DNA from: an uncultured Eubacteriales bacterium
Lineage (GTDB): Bacteria > Bacillota > Clostridia > Christensenellales > CAG-138
DNA: 37,158 bases
Assembly (NCBI GenBank): GCA_900546845.1
Contig: UREK01000023.1
Coordinates: 1-37,158, forward strand
Reading direction: 5' to 3'
The translations under genes and the position numbers were made by a program. A model generated the notes under the pieces. The model was not told the origin of the DNA. It made no database searches and saw only the letters and a list, made by a program, of their open reading frames with translations. Position 1 is the first letter of the stretch. Each line of letters starts with the position of its first letter. Positions 1 through 7,621 of the stretch are shown in pieces.

Positions 1-755
1 GTTGGGGGCAACATATCAAATGTTGAATATGTATTGACCACTGGTTGATCTCCTACAATAAAGAAGTCTTCGTTTGTTCGGAGCAACACGGCAGAAAAAT
101 TTTGTGCTATATAAATGCCAACATTTGTAGCAAAAATCAAAGACAGTGGAATCCACATATTGTCTGGGTGAATATCACTAAAAAAGGGATTTTCTTTTAG
201 ACACTGTGTGAGAACTTGTACTATTCTATTTCGAATAAGTTTTGTTCTAAAATATTGATTACACAAATAAAATGTGAATTTATCCCGACTGTCTTCATCA
301 CACCAGAAACTGGTGTCTTCCTGTTTGAGCTGTTCTAAAAAAGGAATTCCCATACCCTCAATTTGTCCATGCAGTTTCTCAATATACTCAATAGCCATGT
401 TTGTCAATGCTTGCTCAGGGCCTTCTGCATTGTGCTGCTTAATTTGAGGCAAAAAGGGAGCCACTATAGTAGCCAAATCATAAGGGACACAGTATAATTC
501 AAGCCACCTTTCATTGATTTCCTTTTGTATGTTTGATGCTTTTCGGTTTGCTATCATAAGAATTAGACGTTTTTCTTTTTCTGATAATTCTTCTGCCTTA
601 TAAAAATAATTTTCATGAGCAACGTTAAACAAGGAGGTAGTAAAAATTCTGTTGTCTCTAAGGCATGCAATCTTCCCGGTTGTAGAATGATTACTTGCCC
701 ACGGTGCCAAATAATGTCGCCATACATAATGTTGTTTCTTAGTGACTTGATTCAT
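1..755 (-). CDS. DUF4238 family protein, 3' end cut by window edge
   Basis: The minus strand is open from an ATG at 755 to the left edge, giving 251 codons without a stop. The ATG is preceded by GGAGA (763-767) at 7 nt. The protein opens with a KKQHYVWRHYLAPW segment (residues 6-19) and ends at the window edge with FIVGDQPVVNT. Both are hallmarks of DUF4238 (N-terminal K-x-H-Y-x-x-x-x-L and a later F-I-x-x-D-x-P-V). The biochemical role of the family is not established to my knowledge. It starts 78 nt after the DUF2971 gene on the same strand, so the two are probably co-transcribed. Base composition is AT-rich like its neighbours to 2700 and unlike the rest of the window, consistent with horizontally acquired cargo. 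The family call is fairly sure; function is unknown. Confidence 0.8.
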   Translation of the reverse strand, partial: MNQVTKKQHYVWRHYLAPWASNHSTTGKIACLRDNRIFTTSLFNVAHENYFYKAEELSEKEKRLILMIANRKASNIQKEINERWLELYCVPYDLATIVAPFLPQIKQHNAEGPEQALTNMAIEYIEKLHGQIEGMGIPFLEQLKQEDTSFWCDEDSRDKFTFYLCNQYFRTKLIRNRIVQVLTQCLKENPFFSDIHPDNMWIPLSLIFATNVGIYIAQNFSAVLLRTNEDFFIVGDQPVVNTYSTFDMLPP

Positions 756-832
756 AGGGCCATCTCCATCTCATAGCTAACTAAGTCAGCTTTTGCAGGT
801 TGTACATCATGAGAAAAAAGGTGTAAATCATT

Positions 833-1630
833 TTAGCGTAATGTATAAGCGGTCGGGCTTATTTGACTCCTCTCTACCTTGCCACAGCCCAATTTACAAG
901 AAATTTCTTGCAATTCAGAGATATAGTCTTCTGAGCAGTTTATTCCGGCGACAATTTTACTTGTTTTTAATCCTACCGATGTAAGCGAAGCACCTATTCC
1001 TTTTTGACTTCCGATAGGATAAATAATACGATATTCTTTTTCGTGAGACCACGATTGGTGTTTCATAAATAGTTGTTGTGTAATAAGCATTGCGTAAAAC
1101 TCAACCTCGGGGTTAGTGGAGGCTCCCGCCTGGGTCATTTTTTCAAACTCATGATAAAAGTTAGCAAGTATCGAAGCAAGTGCTATTCTGTCTTGCTCGT
1201 AGGACACCTTATGGATAGAATCCTTTCCAATAACATCATATTCAACGCAATATCCTGCATAATTGTTGGCGTAGTATGCCCACATTGGGAGACAATCAAA
1301 TGAATTTCCTGATAATGATGCCACGCCAAAATTTCTTAAGGTTTTTCCCATTAGTTCTTCAAACGCATCAATCGCTTCACTTGGATAACCAGATTCTTGC
1401 AATTTCTTTCTATCAACATACATGCAACTAAATTCGTAAGGATCATTTAGTGATTCTATAGAAGAAATCCAAAGTTGTTCCTTTTCCAATGTTTGAAGTT
1501 TTATCCTATTTAATTCAAGATTGTCGTTAAGTGAAATAAACTTAATAAGTTTGTCAGGGATAGACAGTTTTCTTATTTGCTCAGCTTTTTCAAACTCTCT
1601 GTCTTTAAGTAACGAAAAATAATCATTCAT
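833..1630 (-). CDS. DUF2971 family protein
   Basis: 265 residues from the ATG at 1630, which has GAAGGAG (1643-1649) 12 nt upstream. An in-frame TTG at 1651 would overlap that ribosome binding site and is less likely. Family signatures in order are SIESLNDPYEFSCMY (about residues 60-75), CLPMWAYYANNYAGYCVEYD (about 115-134) and SWSHEKEYRIIY (about 195-206). These match the F-N-D-P-F-E, M-W-x-x-Y-A-x-x-x-x-G and W-x-x-E-x-E-x-R blocks that define DUF2971. The molecular function is not known; the proteins are widespread in accessory and phage-associated regions. It lies upstream of the DUF4238 gene in an apparent two-gene unit next to a site-specific recombinase. The family assignment rests on recalled motifs; any role in defence would be inference. 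Confidence 0.8.
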   Translation of the reverse strand: MNDYFSLLKDREFEKAEQIRKLSIPDKLIKFISLNDNLELNRIKLQTLEKEQLWISSIESLNDPYEFSCMYVDRKKLQESGYPSEAIDAFEELMGKTLRNFGVASLSGNSFDCLPMWAYYANNYAGYCVEYDVIGKDSIHKVSYEQDRIALASILANFYHEFEKMTQAGASTNPEVEFYAMLITQQLFMKHQSWSHEKEYRIIYPIGSQKGIGASLTSVGLKTSKIVAGINCSEDYISELQEISCKLGCGKVERSQISPTAYTLR

Positions 1631-1659
1631 AATGCAATTGAACTCCTTCAATCAAAATC

Positions 1660-1687
1660 AGTATATGAAAAGGATATCACAAAACAA
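1660..1687 (-). promoter_or_regulatory. Candidate sigma-A promoter of the DUF2971-DUF4238 pair
   Basis: On the minus strand, TTGTTT (1682-1687) and TATACT (1660-1665) are separated by 16 bp and lie about 30 nt upstream of the DUF2971 start. Between this promoter and the recombinase stop is a near-palindrome, TCACTTG-ag-CAAGTGA (1709-1724), that could be an operator or a weak transcript end. Judged by eye only. Confidence 0.4.
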
Positions 1688-1738
1688 ATGATTGTGCAAT
1701 CGGGAGGCTCACTTGAGCAAGTGATTACTACATTGCAG

Positions 1739-2662
1739 TCAATTTGTATACTCTGTTTTAATGAGTCCTTTCATCTCCTGCACCTTATCAAAAGTTTCTT
1801 GGTCTATGATTGGCTCATGAGCGTTCTCTATCTGTACCATTTCTAACTGCCCTCTGTTTTTGATTTGCCTCCCGGTCAGGAAATCTGGCGTAAAAGTTTT
1901 TTGCATGAGTACCTGACCAATGTACTTTTCGTTGCTCAACATCCTGTCAATGGTTGAGGTACTCCACTCAGCCTTTCCGGTAACGGTTTTGATACCATGT
2001 TCCTCCAGATACCGTTTTATCTTTCTAACTCCATTGCCATGGATATACAAATCAAAGATTTTGCGGACAATCTCGGCCTCCTCTGGAATGACCCGCAGCA
2101 CACCATCCTTGCCCTTAGTGTAGCCCAGAAATTGAGTATGGTTCAAGACGACTTTCCCACTTTTCATGCGGTGCCGAATACCGAACTTGATGTTCTCGCT
2201 GCGGGCATGGCTCTCGGCCTGACTAATTGCCGCATACTGTTCGATAATACTATCGCTGGTGGTCAATGTGTTAAATCCGCCTGCCTCTATATACATTCCG
2301 ATGTTCATTTTCTTCAACCTCCTGATTTGCTTAATTGTCTCAACGGTATCTCTCCCGAAGCGGCTCATGGACTTTAATAGGATCAAGTCAATCTTTCCTT
2401 TGTCACAATCTTTCAGTAGTTGCCGGTAACCTGGCCTCTTGTCGGTGCGAGTTCCAGAGGCAATATCATAATAGATCGCTACAAACTCCCACATGGGATT
2501 GTGCTGAATGTAGTCGGTGTAAAAAGCTATCTGAGTTTCTAGGCTTCGTAGCTGTTCTTCATGAGTTGTACTTACCCGGCAATAAGCGGCTACTCGCAGC
2601 CTCTGCATCCATATTGGCTGGTTGGCCTTTGAGGGTGAAATCTCAACAACATACTTTGGCAT
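1739..2662 (-). CDS. Serine site-specific recombinase (resolvase/integrase family), short form
   Basis: 307 residues from the ATG at 2662, preceded by GGAGGG at 8 nt. An in-frame ATG at 2677 would overlap this ribosome binding site. The N-terminal resolvase domain (about 22-165) contains AAYCRVST with the likely catalytic Ser31 and KSMSRFGRDTVET with the conserved arginines. A 'recombinase' DNA-binding domain follows (about 175-290), including GYTKGKDGVLRV, YLEEHGIKT and LSNEKYIGQVL. The protein stops straight after this domain, without the zinc-ribbon and coiled coil usual in large serine integrases of about 500 residues, and the DNA beyond the stop does not encode them in frame. It is either a naturally short type, perhaps working with other recombinases beyond the window, or a truncated one. 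It probably moves the AT-rich element and is transcribed toward the cargo. Confidence 0.88.
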   Translation of the reverse strand: MPKYVVEISPSKANQPIWMQRLRVAAYCRVSTTHEEQLRSLETQIAFYTDYIQHNPMWEFVAIYYDIASGTRTDKRPGYRQLLKDCDKGKIDLILLKSMSRFGRDTVETIKQIRRLKKMNIGMYIEAGGFNTLTTSDSIIEQYAAISQAESHARSENIKFGIRHRMKSGKVVLNHTQFLGYTKGKDGVLRVIPEEAEIVRKIFDLYIHGNGVRKIKRYLEEHGIKTVTGKAEWSTSTIDRMLSNEKYIGQVLMQKTFTPDFLTGRQIKNRGQLEMVQIENAHEPIIDQETFDKVQEMKGLIKTEYTN

Positions 2663-2668
2663 AGTAAC

Positions 2669-2721
2669 GCCCTCCATGATGTACTTTTATCAAGTATATC
2701 ATGGAGGGCACAGTAAATAAA
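2669..2721 (-). promoter_or_regulatory. Palindrome covering recombinase promoter and RBS
   Basis: Arms of 18 bp at 2669-2686 (GCCCTCCATGATGTACTT) and 2692-2709 match with one mismatch around a 5-nt centre. On the minus strand a -10 TATACT (2693-2698) lies in one arm, and a -35-like TTTATT (2716-2721) is 17 bp further upstream. The recombinase ribosome binding site GGAGGG lies in the other arm. A transcript starting near 2686 would contain only one arm, so a protein-binding operator or recombination (att) site is more likely than an RNA hairpin. Autoregulation by the recombinase is inference. Confidence 0.55.
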
Positions 2722-2768
2722 AAGCTACATTTTGCCCTTGGCGGTCAAGGTCAAAATGTAGCTTTTAA
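2714..2768 (-). terminator. Rho-independent terminator of tRNA-Leu
   Basis: Arms 2720-2734 (AAAAGCTACATTTTG) and 2752-2766 are perfectly complementary. With the inner bases the stem reaches 21 bp with one mismatch and a GCGGT loop. On the minus strand it is followed by TTTTTATTTA and lies 5 nt after the tRNA 3' end, so it ends the tRNA transcript and insulates the recombinase gene. Confidence 0.85.
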
Positions 2769-2770
2769 CA

Positions 2771-2853
2771 TGGTGCGGCTGGGGGGATTTGAACCCCCAA
2801 GCTTTCGCCGACGGATTTTAAGTCCGTTGTGTATGCCGTTCCACCACAGCCGC
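2771..2853 (-). tRNA. tRNA-Leu (anticodon UAA), CCA encoded
   Basis: Reading the minus strand, the acceptor stem GCGGCTG pairs with CAGCCGC, followed by A and an encoded CCA (2771-2773). The anticodon stem ACGGA/TCCGT closes the loop CTTAAAA, giving anticodon UAA. The T arm is GGGGG-TTCAAAT-CCCCC. The length (83 nt with CCA) and the extra variable arm fit a class II leucine tRNA. It lies directly beside the AT-rich element, although serine recombinases do not usually target tRNA genes. Confidence 0.96.
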
Positions 2854-2865
2854 GCACCGTATTCT

Positions 2866-2894
2866 ATTATAACGGCAGAATGGGACGCAGTCAA
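2866..2894 (-). promoter_or_regulatory. Sigma-A promoter of tRNA-Leu
   Basis: Minus-strand TTGACT (2889-2894), a 17-bp spacer, then TATAAT (2866-2871), ending 12 nt before the tRNA 5' end. This is a near-consensus promoter correctly placed for the tRNA. Confidence 0.85.
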
Positions 2895-2906
2895 CGCCCG
2901 GCATGC

Positions 2907-4448
2907 TTACATCAGCGGCGCAAAGATGCGCAGGATGTCCTGGAAGATACGTTTGGGGGCGCTTACGGCACAGGCCTCCGGCGTGATGGGGACGCATTCG
3001 GCAAGCACGTTGCGGAAGTCATCCCGCACGGCGGCGACCACACTGCCTCCATAGGCGGCCACGCCGCATTCATAATGCAGGTAGAGACTCCGGTAATCCA
3101 GGTTGACCGTGCCAACGGTTGCGACGCGGTCGTCTGAAACGAAGGTTTTCGCGTGGTTGAACCCATCCGTGTATTCGTAGATCTTCACACCTGCCCGGAT
3201 AAGATCCCGGTAATAGGAACGCGTCGTGATATGCACGAGCCGCTTATCCCAGCGCTGCGGGGTCAGGATGCGTACGTCCACGCCGCTTTTTGCGGCGAGC
3301 GTCAGGGCGGAAATGATCGTATCGTCGATGATGAGGTACGGCGTGCTGATATAGACGTAGTCCCGCGCGTTTTGGATGATCTGCATATAGACGTGCTCGC
3401 TTACGTTTTCAGCGTCGAGCGGGTTGTCCGCATATGGCTGCACGTAGGTGCCCGGCTCGTAGGCGGGCAGGGGCGGAGCTGCCTGCGGCCGGAAGGAGAG
3501 ACAATCTTCCTTGGAACCGGAGGAGAAACGCCAAAGCTCGAGAAAGATGAGCGTCAAGCTCCATGCCGCCTCCCCGGAAAGGCGGATCGCCGCATCGCGC
3601 CAGCGGCCATGCTTATCGTAGGCGTTGATGTATTCATCCGCAAGGTTTGCGCCGCCGGTAAAGGCAACCTTGCCGTCGATGGAAGCGATCTTCCGGTGGT
3701 CCCGGTTGTTTTGCAGCGCGGAGAGCACCGGGGCAAACGGGCTGAACACCTGGCATTGAATTCCGAGCGACTCAAGGTATTTCGGGTATTCCCGCGGTAG
3801 GGTCAAAAAGCAGCCCATGTCGTCGAACATCAGGCGCACATCGACTCCGTCCGCCGCTTTCTTTTGAAGAATGTCAAGAATGGAATTCCACATGATCCCT
3901 TCTTCAATAATGAAGAACTCGAGAAAGATGTAACGCTCCGCGCGCGGCAGTTCTTCTAGGAGAGCGGCATAAAAGCTTTCCCCTGAAGGGTAGTAGGTGG
4001 AAACCGTGTTCTTATAGATTGGGAAACCCGCAAAGGATTGCAAATACCGCTGCTGTGTAGCGCAGGCGGGGTAGGCGTGCGCCGCTTCGGAAAGGAGCGC
4101 GTCATCCCGCTCAAAATGCCCTGTGGATTCCGCGCATGCTTTCTTGAGCCGCCTACGCACATAAGCGCTGCTTGCCTGGCGCGTCGCAAGCAGATAAAGG
4201 AGACCGCCGAACACAGGGAACACGAGCACCATGAACAACCAGGTCATCTTGAAGCCAGGCTTGCCGCGTTCGTTGATCACATAAATGCCGACGCAGATGC
4301 TGATCGCGGAAAGAAGGAAGGAGATCCACTTGGATACGGCGAGGCTGGATTGGATGAAAAAAAGCAGGAGTGCAAGCTGTACGACCAAAAGCACGGCAAC
4401 AAGAATGCGCCGCGCCATAGCTTTGCGGATCCACTTATGCTTTCTCAT
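2907..4448 (-). CDS. cls: Cardiolipin synthase (phospholipase D family)
   Basis: 513 residues, the usual length for bacterial cardiolipin synthases, which join two phosphatidylglycerol molecules into cardiolipin and glycerol at the inner membrane. Hydrophobic segments at about 13-32, 38-56 and 68-88 anchor the N-terminus. Two HKD motifs follow: H251-x-K253-x4-D258 in HRKIASIDGKVAFTGGAN, and H432-x-K434-x4-D439 in HAKTFVSDDRVATVGTVN. Both are intact, so the enzyme should be active. The start at 4448 has AGGA 9 nt upstream and lies 25 nt after the degV stop on the same strand, so cls is probably the second gene of a degV-cls unit. That pairs a fatty-acid-binding protein with a phospholipid enzyme. 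Confidence 0.95.
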   Translation of the reverse strand: MRKHKWIRKAMARRILVAVLLVVQLALLLFFIQSSLAVSKWISFLLSAISICVGIYVINERGKPGFKMTWLFMVLVFPVFGGLLYLLATRQASSAYVRRRLKKACAESTGHFERDDALLSEAAHAYPACATQQRYLQSFAGFPIYKNTVSTYYPSGESFYAALLEELPRAERYIFLEFFIIEEGIMWNSILDILQKKAADGVDVRLMFDDMGCFLTLPREYPKYLESLGIQCQVFSPFAPVLSALQNNRDHRKIASIDGKVAFTGGANLADEYINAYDKHGRWRDAAIRLSGEAAWSLTLIFLELWRFSSGSKEDCLSFRPQAAPPLPAYEPGTYVQPYADNPLDAENVSEHVYMQIIQNARDYVYISTPYLIIDDTIISALTLAAKSGVDVRILTPQRWDKRLVHITTRSYYRDLIRAGVKIYEYTDGFNHAKTFVSDDRVATVGTVNLDYRSLYLHYECGVAAYGGSVVAAVRDDFRNVLAECVPITPEACAVSAPKRIFQDILRIFAPLM

Positions 4449-4473
4449 TTGCGCTTATCCTGAGCAGCCGCCT

Positions 4474-5328
4474 TCAAGAGAGCCGCTGCACGCCGATGCC
4501 GATGAGCCCCGGGCCGGTATGGACGCCAAGCGCCGGGCTGACCTGTGTGCGGATATAGGACTGCGCGGAGTGGATAAGGTCCGCAAGCCGCGCTTCCACA
4601 TGCGCCGCAAGCTCCGGCACGCCGCCGTGCGCGACTGCGAGATGGTAAACGTGGTTCTTTGCGTACGCTGCCGCGTTTTGGAGCGCAGCGGCCAGCGACC
4701 GTTCGGCGCCGCGGGCTTTCTGCACGGTGTAATATACGCCGTCGTCGTTGCAGGAGATGATCGGGCGCACGTCGAGCAGCGAGCCGACCGTTGCTGTCAC
4801 GCGGCCGATGCGGCCGCCTTTCGCCAGGTATTCCAGCGTCGGCAGGCAAAAGAAAATCTTGGTGTTTTTCACGAGCTTGCGCAAAGCGGCCTCGATCTCG
4901 TTTGCGGAAGCGCCGTCAGCGATCATCTCGGCCGCACGCATCACGGCGAAGCCAGCGCCGATACCGATGTTCTTCGTGTCGATCATGCGGCAATCCAACT
5001 CGGGGACGTCACGCGCGGTAATGCGCATGAGGTTGAAGGTGCCGCTGAGCGCGCTCGAAATGGAAATGACAAACAGCGTCTCATACCCCGCATCCCGGAT
5101 TTCCTGCATCGTGTGAAGGACGCCTTCAGAGGAGGGGAGGGAGGTTTTGGGAATTTCGCGGGGCAGGCGGCGGTAAACCTCCTCCGGCGCGATGGTCACC
5201 CCGTCAAAATACAGCCCGTCGGAGAACTGGATGGCGAGCGGTAACGTGTAAATGCCGTGCGTGCGGGCGAATTCTTCCGGCACATCGGTGCCGGAATCGG
5301 TCAAAATTGCGATTTTGCGTTCGTTCAT
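4474..5328 (-). CDS. DegV family fatty-acid-binding protein (FakB-like)
   Basis: 284 residues, full length for the family. DegV/FakB proteins bind a fatty acid in a tunnel and present it to the kinase FakA for acyl-phosphate formation. Visible signatures are ILTDSGTD (residues 8-15), KTSLPSSEGV (61-70, whose Thr-Ser contacts the carboxylate in the family), the glycine-rich ISISSALSGTFN, and LAKGGRIGR. The start at 5328 has GGAAGG about 8 nt upstream. It is the first gene behind the promoter at 5387-5415 and is followed by cls. No FakA gene is present in the window, so the partner is assumed to be elsewhere. The family is certain; which lipid it binds cannot be read from the sequence. Confidence 0.92.
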   Translation of the reverse strand: MNERKIAILTDSGTDVPEEFARTHGIYTLPLAIQFSDGLYFDGVTIAPEEVYRRLPREIPKTSLPSSEGVLHTMQEIRDAGYETLFVISISSALSGTFNLMRITARDVPELDCRMIDTKNIGIGAGFAVMRAAEMIADGASANEIEAALRKLVKNTKIFFCLPTLEYLAKGGRIGRVTATVGSLLDVRPIISCNDDGVYYTVQKARGAERSLAAALQNAAAYAKNHVYHLAVAHGGVPELAAHVEARLADLIHSAQSYIRTQVSPALGVHTGPGLIGIGVQRLS

Positions 5329-5386
5329 GGCGTTCCTTCCTGACTCCCTAGCGCGCTGCGCCGGGTTGGGTTAACAATCATCTCCT

Positions 5387-5415
5387 ATTATAAATTGTTT
5401 TTTCCATTTAAACAA
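5387..5415 (-). promoter_or_regulatory. Sigma-A promoter of degV-cls
   Basis: Minus-strand TTGTTT (5410-5415), a 17-bp AT-rich spacer, and a perfect TATAAT (5387-5392), about 58 nt upstream of the degV start. It is back to back with the ilvE promoter. Confidence 0.75.
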
Positions 5416-5480
5416 CTGGTTGGGAAAAATGTTGCAAAGGGTTCGCAATTCCGCGCGGATGGACGAAAAACAATTTTCTG

Positions 5481-5510
5481 TTGTGCGCGCAATGGGTTTG
5501 GATGTATAAT
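5481..5510 (+). promoter_or_regulatory. Sigma-A promoter of ilvE
   Basis: TTGTGC (5481-5486) and TATAAT (5505-5510) are 18 bp apart, giving a leader of about 60 nt before ilvE. That is too short for a T-box or other large amino-acid riboswitch, and none is seen. Confidence 0.7.
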
Positions 5511-5576
5511 TATACTTAAATCATCAAACGGGCGGGCGCGGCAGTTGCGCCCCGAACACCGCAAAGGAGCAAGTTT

Positions 5577-6638
5577 ATGGAGATCAGGATCGTAAAAACT
5601 ACGCAGCCGAAAGCCAAGCCGGATCCGGCGGCCCTTTCGTTTGGGACGGTCTTTTCCGACCACATGTTTTTGATGGAATATGACGGAGCGGAGGGCTGGC
5701 ATGATGCGCGCATCGTGCCGTATGCGCCCATTCCGCTTTCGCCTGCGGCAGCCGTGTTTCACTATGGCGCTGAGGTGTTTGAGGGGCTGAAAGCGTACCG
5801 CACGCCGGGCGGCGGCGTGCAGATGTTCCGGCCGATGGAAAACCTCAAGCGCATGAGCGACTCCGCAGAGCGCATTACCCTGCCGCAGTTTGATAGGGAA
5901 TTCGTTCTGGAAGCCATGCGCAAACTCGTCGATCTCGACCAGGACTGGGTGCCTTCCGCGCCAGGCACGTCCTTGTATATCCGCCCGTTCCTGTTCGCAA
6001 CAGATCCAGACCTTTCGCTGCATGGCATTTCCCACGCGGTGTTCTGCATCATCACCTCGCCGGTGGGCAGCTATTATAAAGAAGGCATCAACCCTGTGCG
6101 CATCATGATCGAGACTGAGGATGTGCGCGCGGTGCGCGGCGGCACGGGCTACGCCAAGTGCGGCGGCAACTACGCGGCGGCAAACCGCGCGGGCGCGCGG
6201 GCGGAGAAACTCGGCTTCTCCCAGGTGCTCTGGCTGGACGGTGTGGAACGCAAATATATCGAAGAGGTAGGCAGCATGAACGTGATGTTCAAAATCGCCG
6301 GTACAGTCGTGACTCCGAAGCTGACCGGCTCCGTGCTGCCGGGCATTACGCGCAGGAGCTGCATCGCGCTGCTTCAAGAATGGGGCGTGCCGGTGGAGGA
6401 GCGGCTCCTGAGCGTGGACGAGCTCGTTGCCGCGATGCAGGCGGGCACGCTGGAAGAAGCCTTTGGCTGCGGCACGGCGGCGGTGGTTTCGTCCATCGGT
6501 GAGCTGCATTATGGCGATGTGAGCGTTGTGGTGAACAACAACGCGGTCGGTCCACTCACCCAGCGGCTTTACGATGAGATCACGGGCATCCAGTCCGGCA
6601 AGGTCGCGGACACGCACGGCTGGGTATACCGCGTATAA
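5577..6638 (+). CDS. ilvE: Branched-chain amino acid aminotransferase
   Basis: 353 residues, typical of the longer class IV (type II) branched-chain aminotransferases. These pyridoxal-phosphate enzymes interconvert Leu, Ile and Val with their 2-keto acids using 2-oxoglutarate/glutamate. The start ATG has AAGGAG 7 nt upstream. Seen in order are the substrate-side FHYGAEVFEGLKAYR (about residues 62-76), YIRPFLFAT (about 137), and the PLP lysine K194 in GYAKCGGNYAAA. The fold-type IV signature EVGSMNVMF and the C-terminal phosphate-binding GCGTAAVVSSIG follow. It is transcribed alone, between its own promoter and a terminator at 6658. No other branched-chain biosynthesis gene is nearby. Confidence 0.95.
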   Translation: MEIRIVKTTQPKAKPDPAALSFGTVFSDHMFLMEYDGAEGWHDARIVPYAPIPLSPAAAVFHYGAEVFEGLKAYRTPGGGVQMFRPMENLKRMSDSAERITLPQFDREFVLEAMRKLVDLDQDWVPSAPGTSLYIRPFLFATDPDLSLHGISHAVFCIITSPVGSYYKEGINPVRIMIETEDVRAVRGGTGYAKCGGNYAAANRAGARAEKLGFSQVLWLDGVERKYIEEVGSMNVMFKIAGTVVTPKLTGSVLPGITRRSCIALLQEWGVPVEERLLSVDELVAAMQAGTLEEAFGCGTAAVVSSIGELHYGDVSVVVNNNAVGPLTQRLYDEITGIQSGKVADTHGWVYRV

Positions 6639-6657
6639 CGTGCAAATCCATAAACAC

Positions 6658-6693
6658 AAGGCCGGTGCCTCTTGAGAGAGGCGCCGGCCTTTT
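6658..6693 (+). terminator. Terminator between ilvE and the MBL hydrolase gene
   Basis: Stem AAGGCCGGTGCCTC / GAGGCGCCGGCCTT with one G-T wobble and a 6-nt loop, followed by TTTT. It lies 20 nt after ilvE. The genes are convergent, so it may also end the minus-strand transcript from 6717, but that side lacks a good T tract. Confidence 0.88.
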
Positions 6694-6716
6694 CCGGATT
6701 ATGCCGAATTGGATTT

Positions 6717-7460
6717 TTAAATTAAATAGGAACGCATCTCCTCCGCGACGCTCGCGTCCGGGAACTGGGCGCGCGCTTCCTTGAGCAGTTGCGCCTCGTC
6801 GCAGCCACCGCCCCAAAGGTGGGTGCAGACAAGCCGCTTCACGGCCGCCTCCTTTGCGATGCGCCCGGCCTCCGCCGCAGTCAGATGCGGCGCAACACCG
6901 CCGCCTGCGCGATCCGCTTCGGTGAAGCAGGTGTCCGCAAGGAGAAGGTCCGCCCCGGCGCAAAGCGCGGGCAGGTCGTCCCGCCAGCCGGTGTCGCCGG
7001 TATAAAACATGCGTCTGCCGCCGTGTTCTATGGAGAACGCATAGGTCGGCACGGGGTGCGTCATGCGGTGCAGCGTGATGGAAACATCCCCGATGCGGGC
7101 ACGCAGCTTGTCCCGCGCCACCGTGACGTCGTATACGCCGGAGCTTGTCAGCAGGCGGTATTCCTCCTCCGGCGCGTCGGGTGCGATGACGGCGAGCGGC
7201 ATGGGGACGTCCCGGCCGCGGGCCTTATACTGCTGCAGCGCATAGCGCAGGATGAGCAGGTCCCCCATGTGGTCACTGTGCAGATGCGAAAGGAGCACCA
7301 CGTCAATCTGGAGTGTGGGCACCAGTTCAAGCAGGCGGGAAAGCGTGCCGCTGCCAAGGTCGAGCAGCAGCCTGCGCCGCCCACATTCGAGCAGGTAGCC
7401 TGAGCATGCGCCGCCGGGCGCGGGGAAGGGGCCGTATTTTCCGAGGATCGTCAGCTTCAT
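6717..7460 (-). CDS. MBL-fold metallo-hydrolase (YhfI/RNase Z-like)
   Basis: 247 residues. The metal-binding signature S-H59-L-H61-S-D63-H64 is followed by further ligands in MTHPVPTYAF, FYTGDTGW and TCTHLWGG. The N-terminus, with GxxGPFPxxGGACSGYLLE, resembles the Bacillus YhfI group of RNase Z/arylsulfatase-like beta-lactamase-fold proteins. A two-metal hydrolase acting on a phosphodiester or similar substrate is expected; the substrate cannot be inferred. GGAG lies 11 nt before the ATG. A TATAAT (minus strand, 7484-7489) lies about 24 nt upstream, without a clear -35. It is a single gene convergent with ilvE and divergent from the rplU operon. Confidence 0.88.
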   Translation of the reverse strand: MKLTILGKYGPFPAPGGACSGYLLECGRRRLLLDLGSGTLSRLLELVPTLQIDVVLLSHLHSDHMGDLLILRYALQQYKARGRDVPMPLAVIAPDAPEEEYRLLTSSGVYDVTVARDKLRARIGDVSITLHRMTHPVPTYAFSIEHGGRRMFYTGDTGWRDDLPALCAGADLLLADTCFTEADRAGGGVAPHLTAAEAGRIAKEAAVKRLVCTHLWGGGCDEAQLLKEARAQFPDASVAEEMRSYLI

Positions 7461-7585
7461 GGGGTGTTACGCTCCGTAATAACATTATATAGGATAATCT
7501 GCGCCAAAATGCGCTTGAATATCCCTTCCCAAAATGATACCATAAGCAAAGCGTAAAATGCACGGGAAAAGCGGAGAAGTCCCGG

Positions 7586-7615
7586 TTGACAGGCCTGTTC
7601 CCCGTGTGTTACAAT
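7586..7615 (+). promoter_or_regulatory. Strong sigma-A promoter of rplU-prp-rpmA
   Basis: Perfect TTGACA (7586-7591), an 18-bp spacer, and TACAAT (7610-7615) with an extended -10 TG at 7607-7608. It is one of the best promoters in the window, as expected for ribosomal protein genes. Confidence 0.9.
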
Positions 7616-7621
7616 GCTTTG

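Noticed and set aside
793..1303. Short plus-strand frames opposite the DUF2971 gene
   Set aside because: They lack ribosome binding sites and overlap a well-supported minus-strand gene.
5511..5576. T-box or other amino-acid riboswitch before ilvE
   Set aside because: Only about 60 nt separate the promoter from the start, too short for a T-box, and there is no terminator stem in the leader.
5388..6659. A 423-codon minus-strand frame opposite ilvE
   Set aside because: Composition is that of an antisense shadow (Arg/His-rich), and ilvE is unmistakable on the plus strand.
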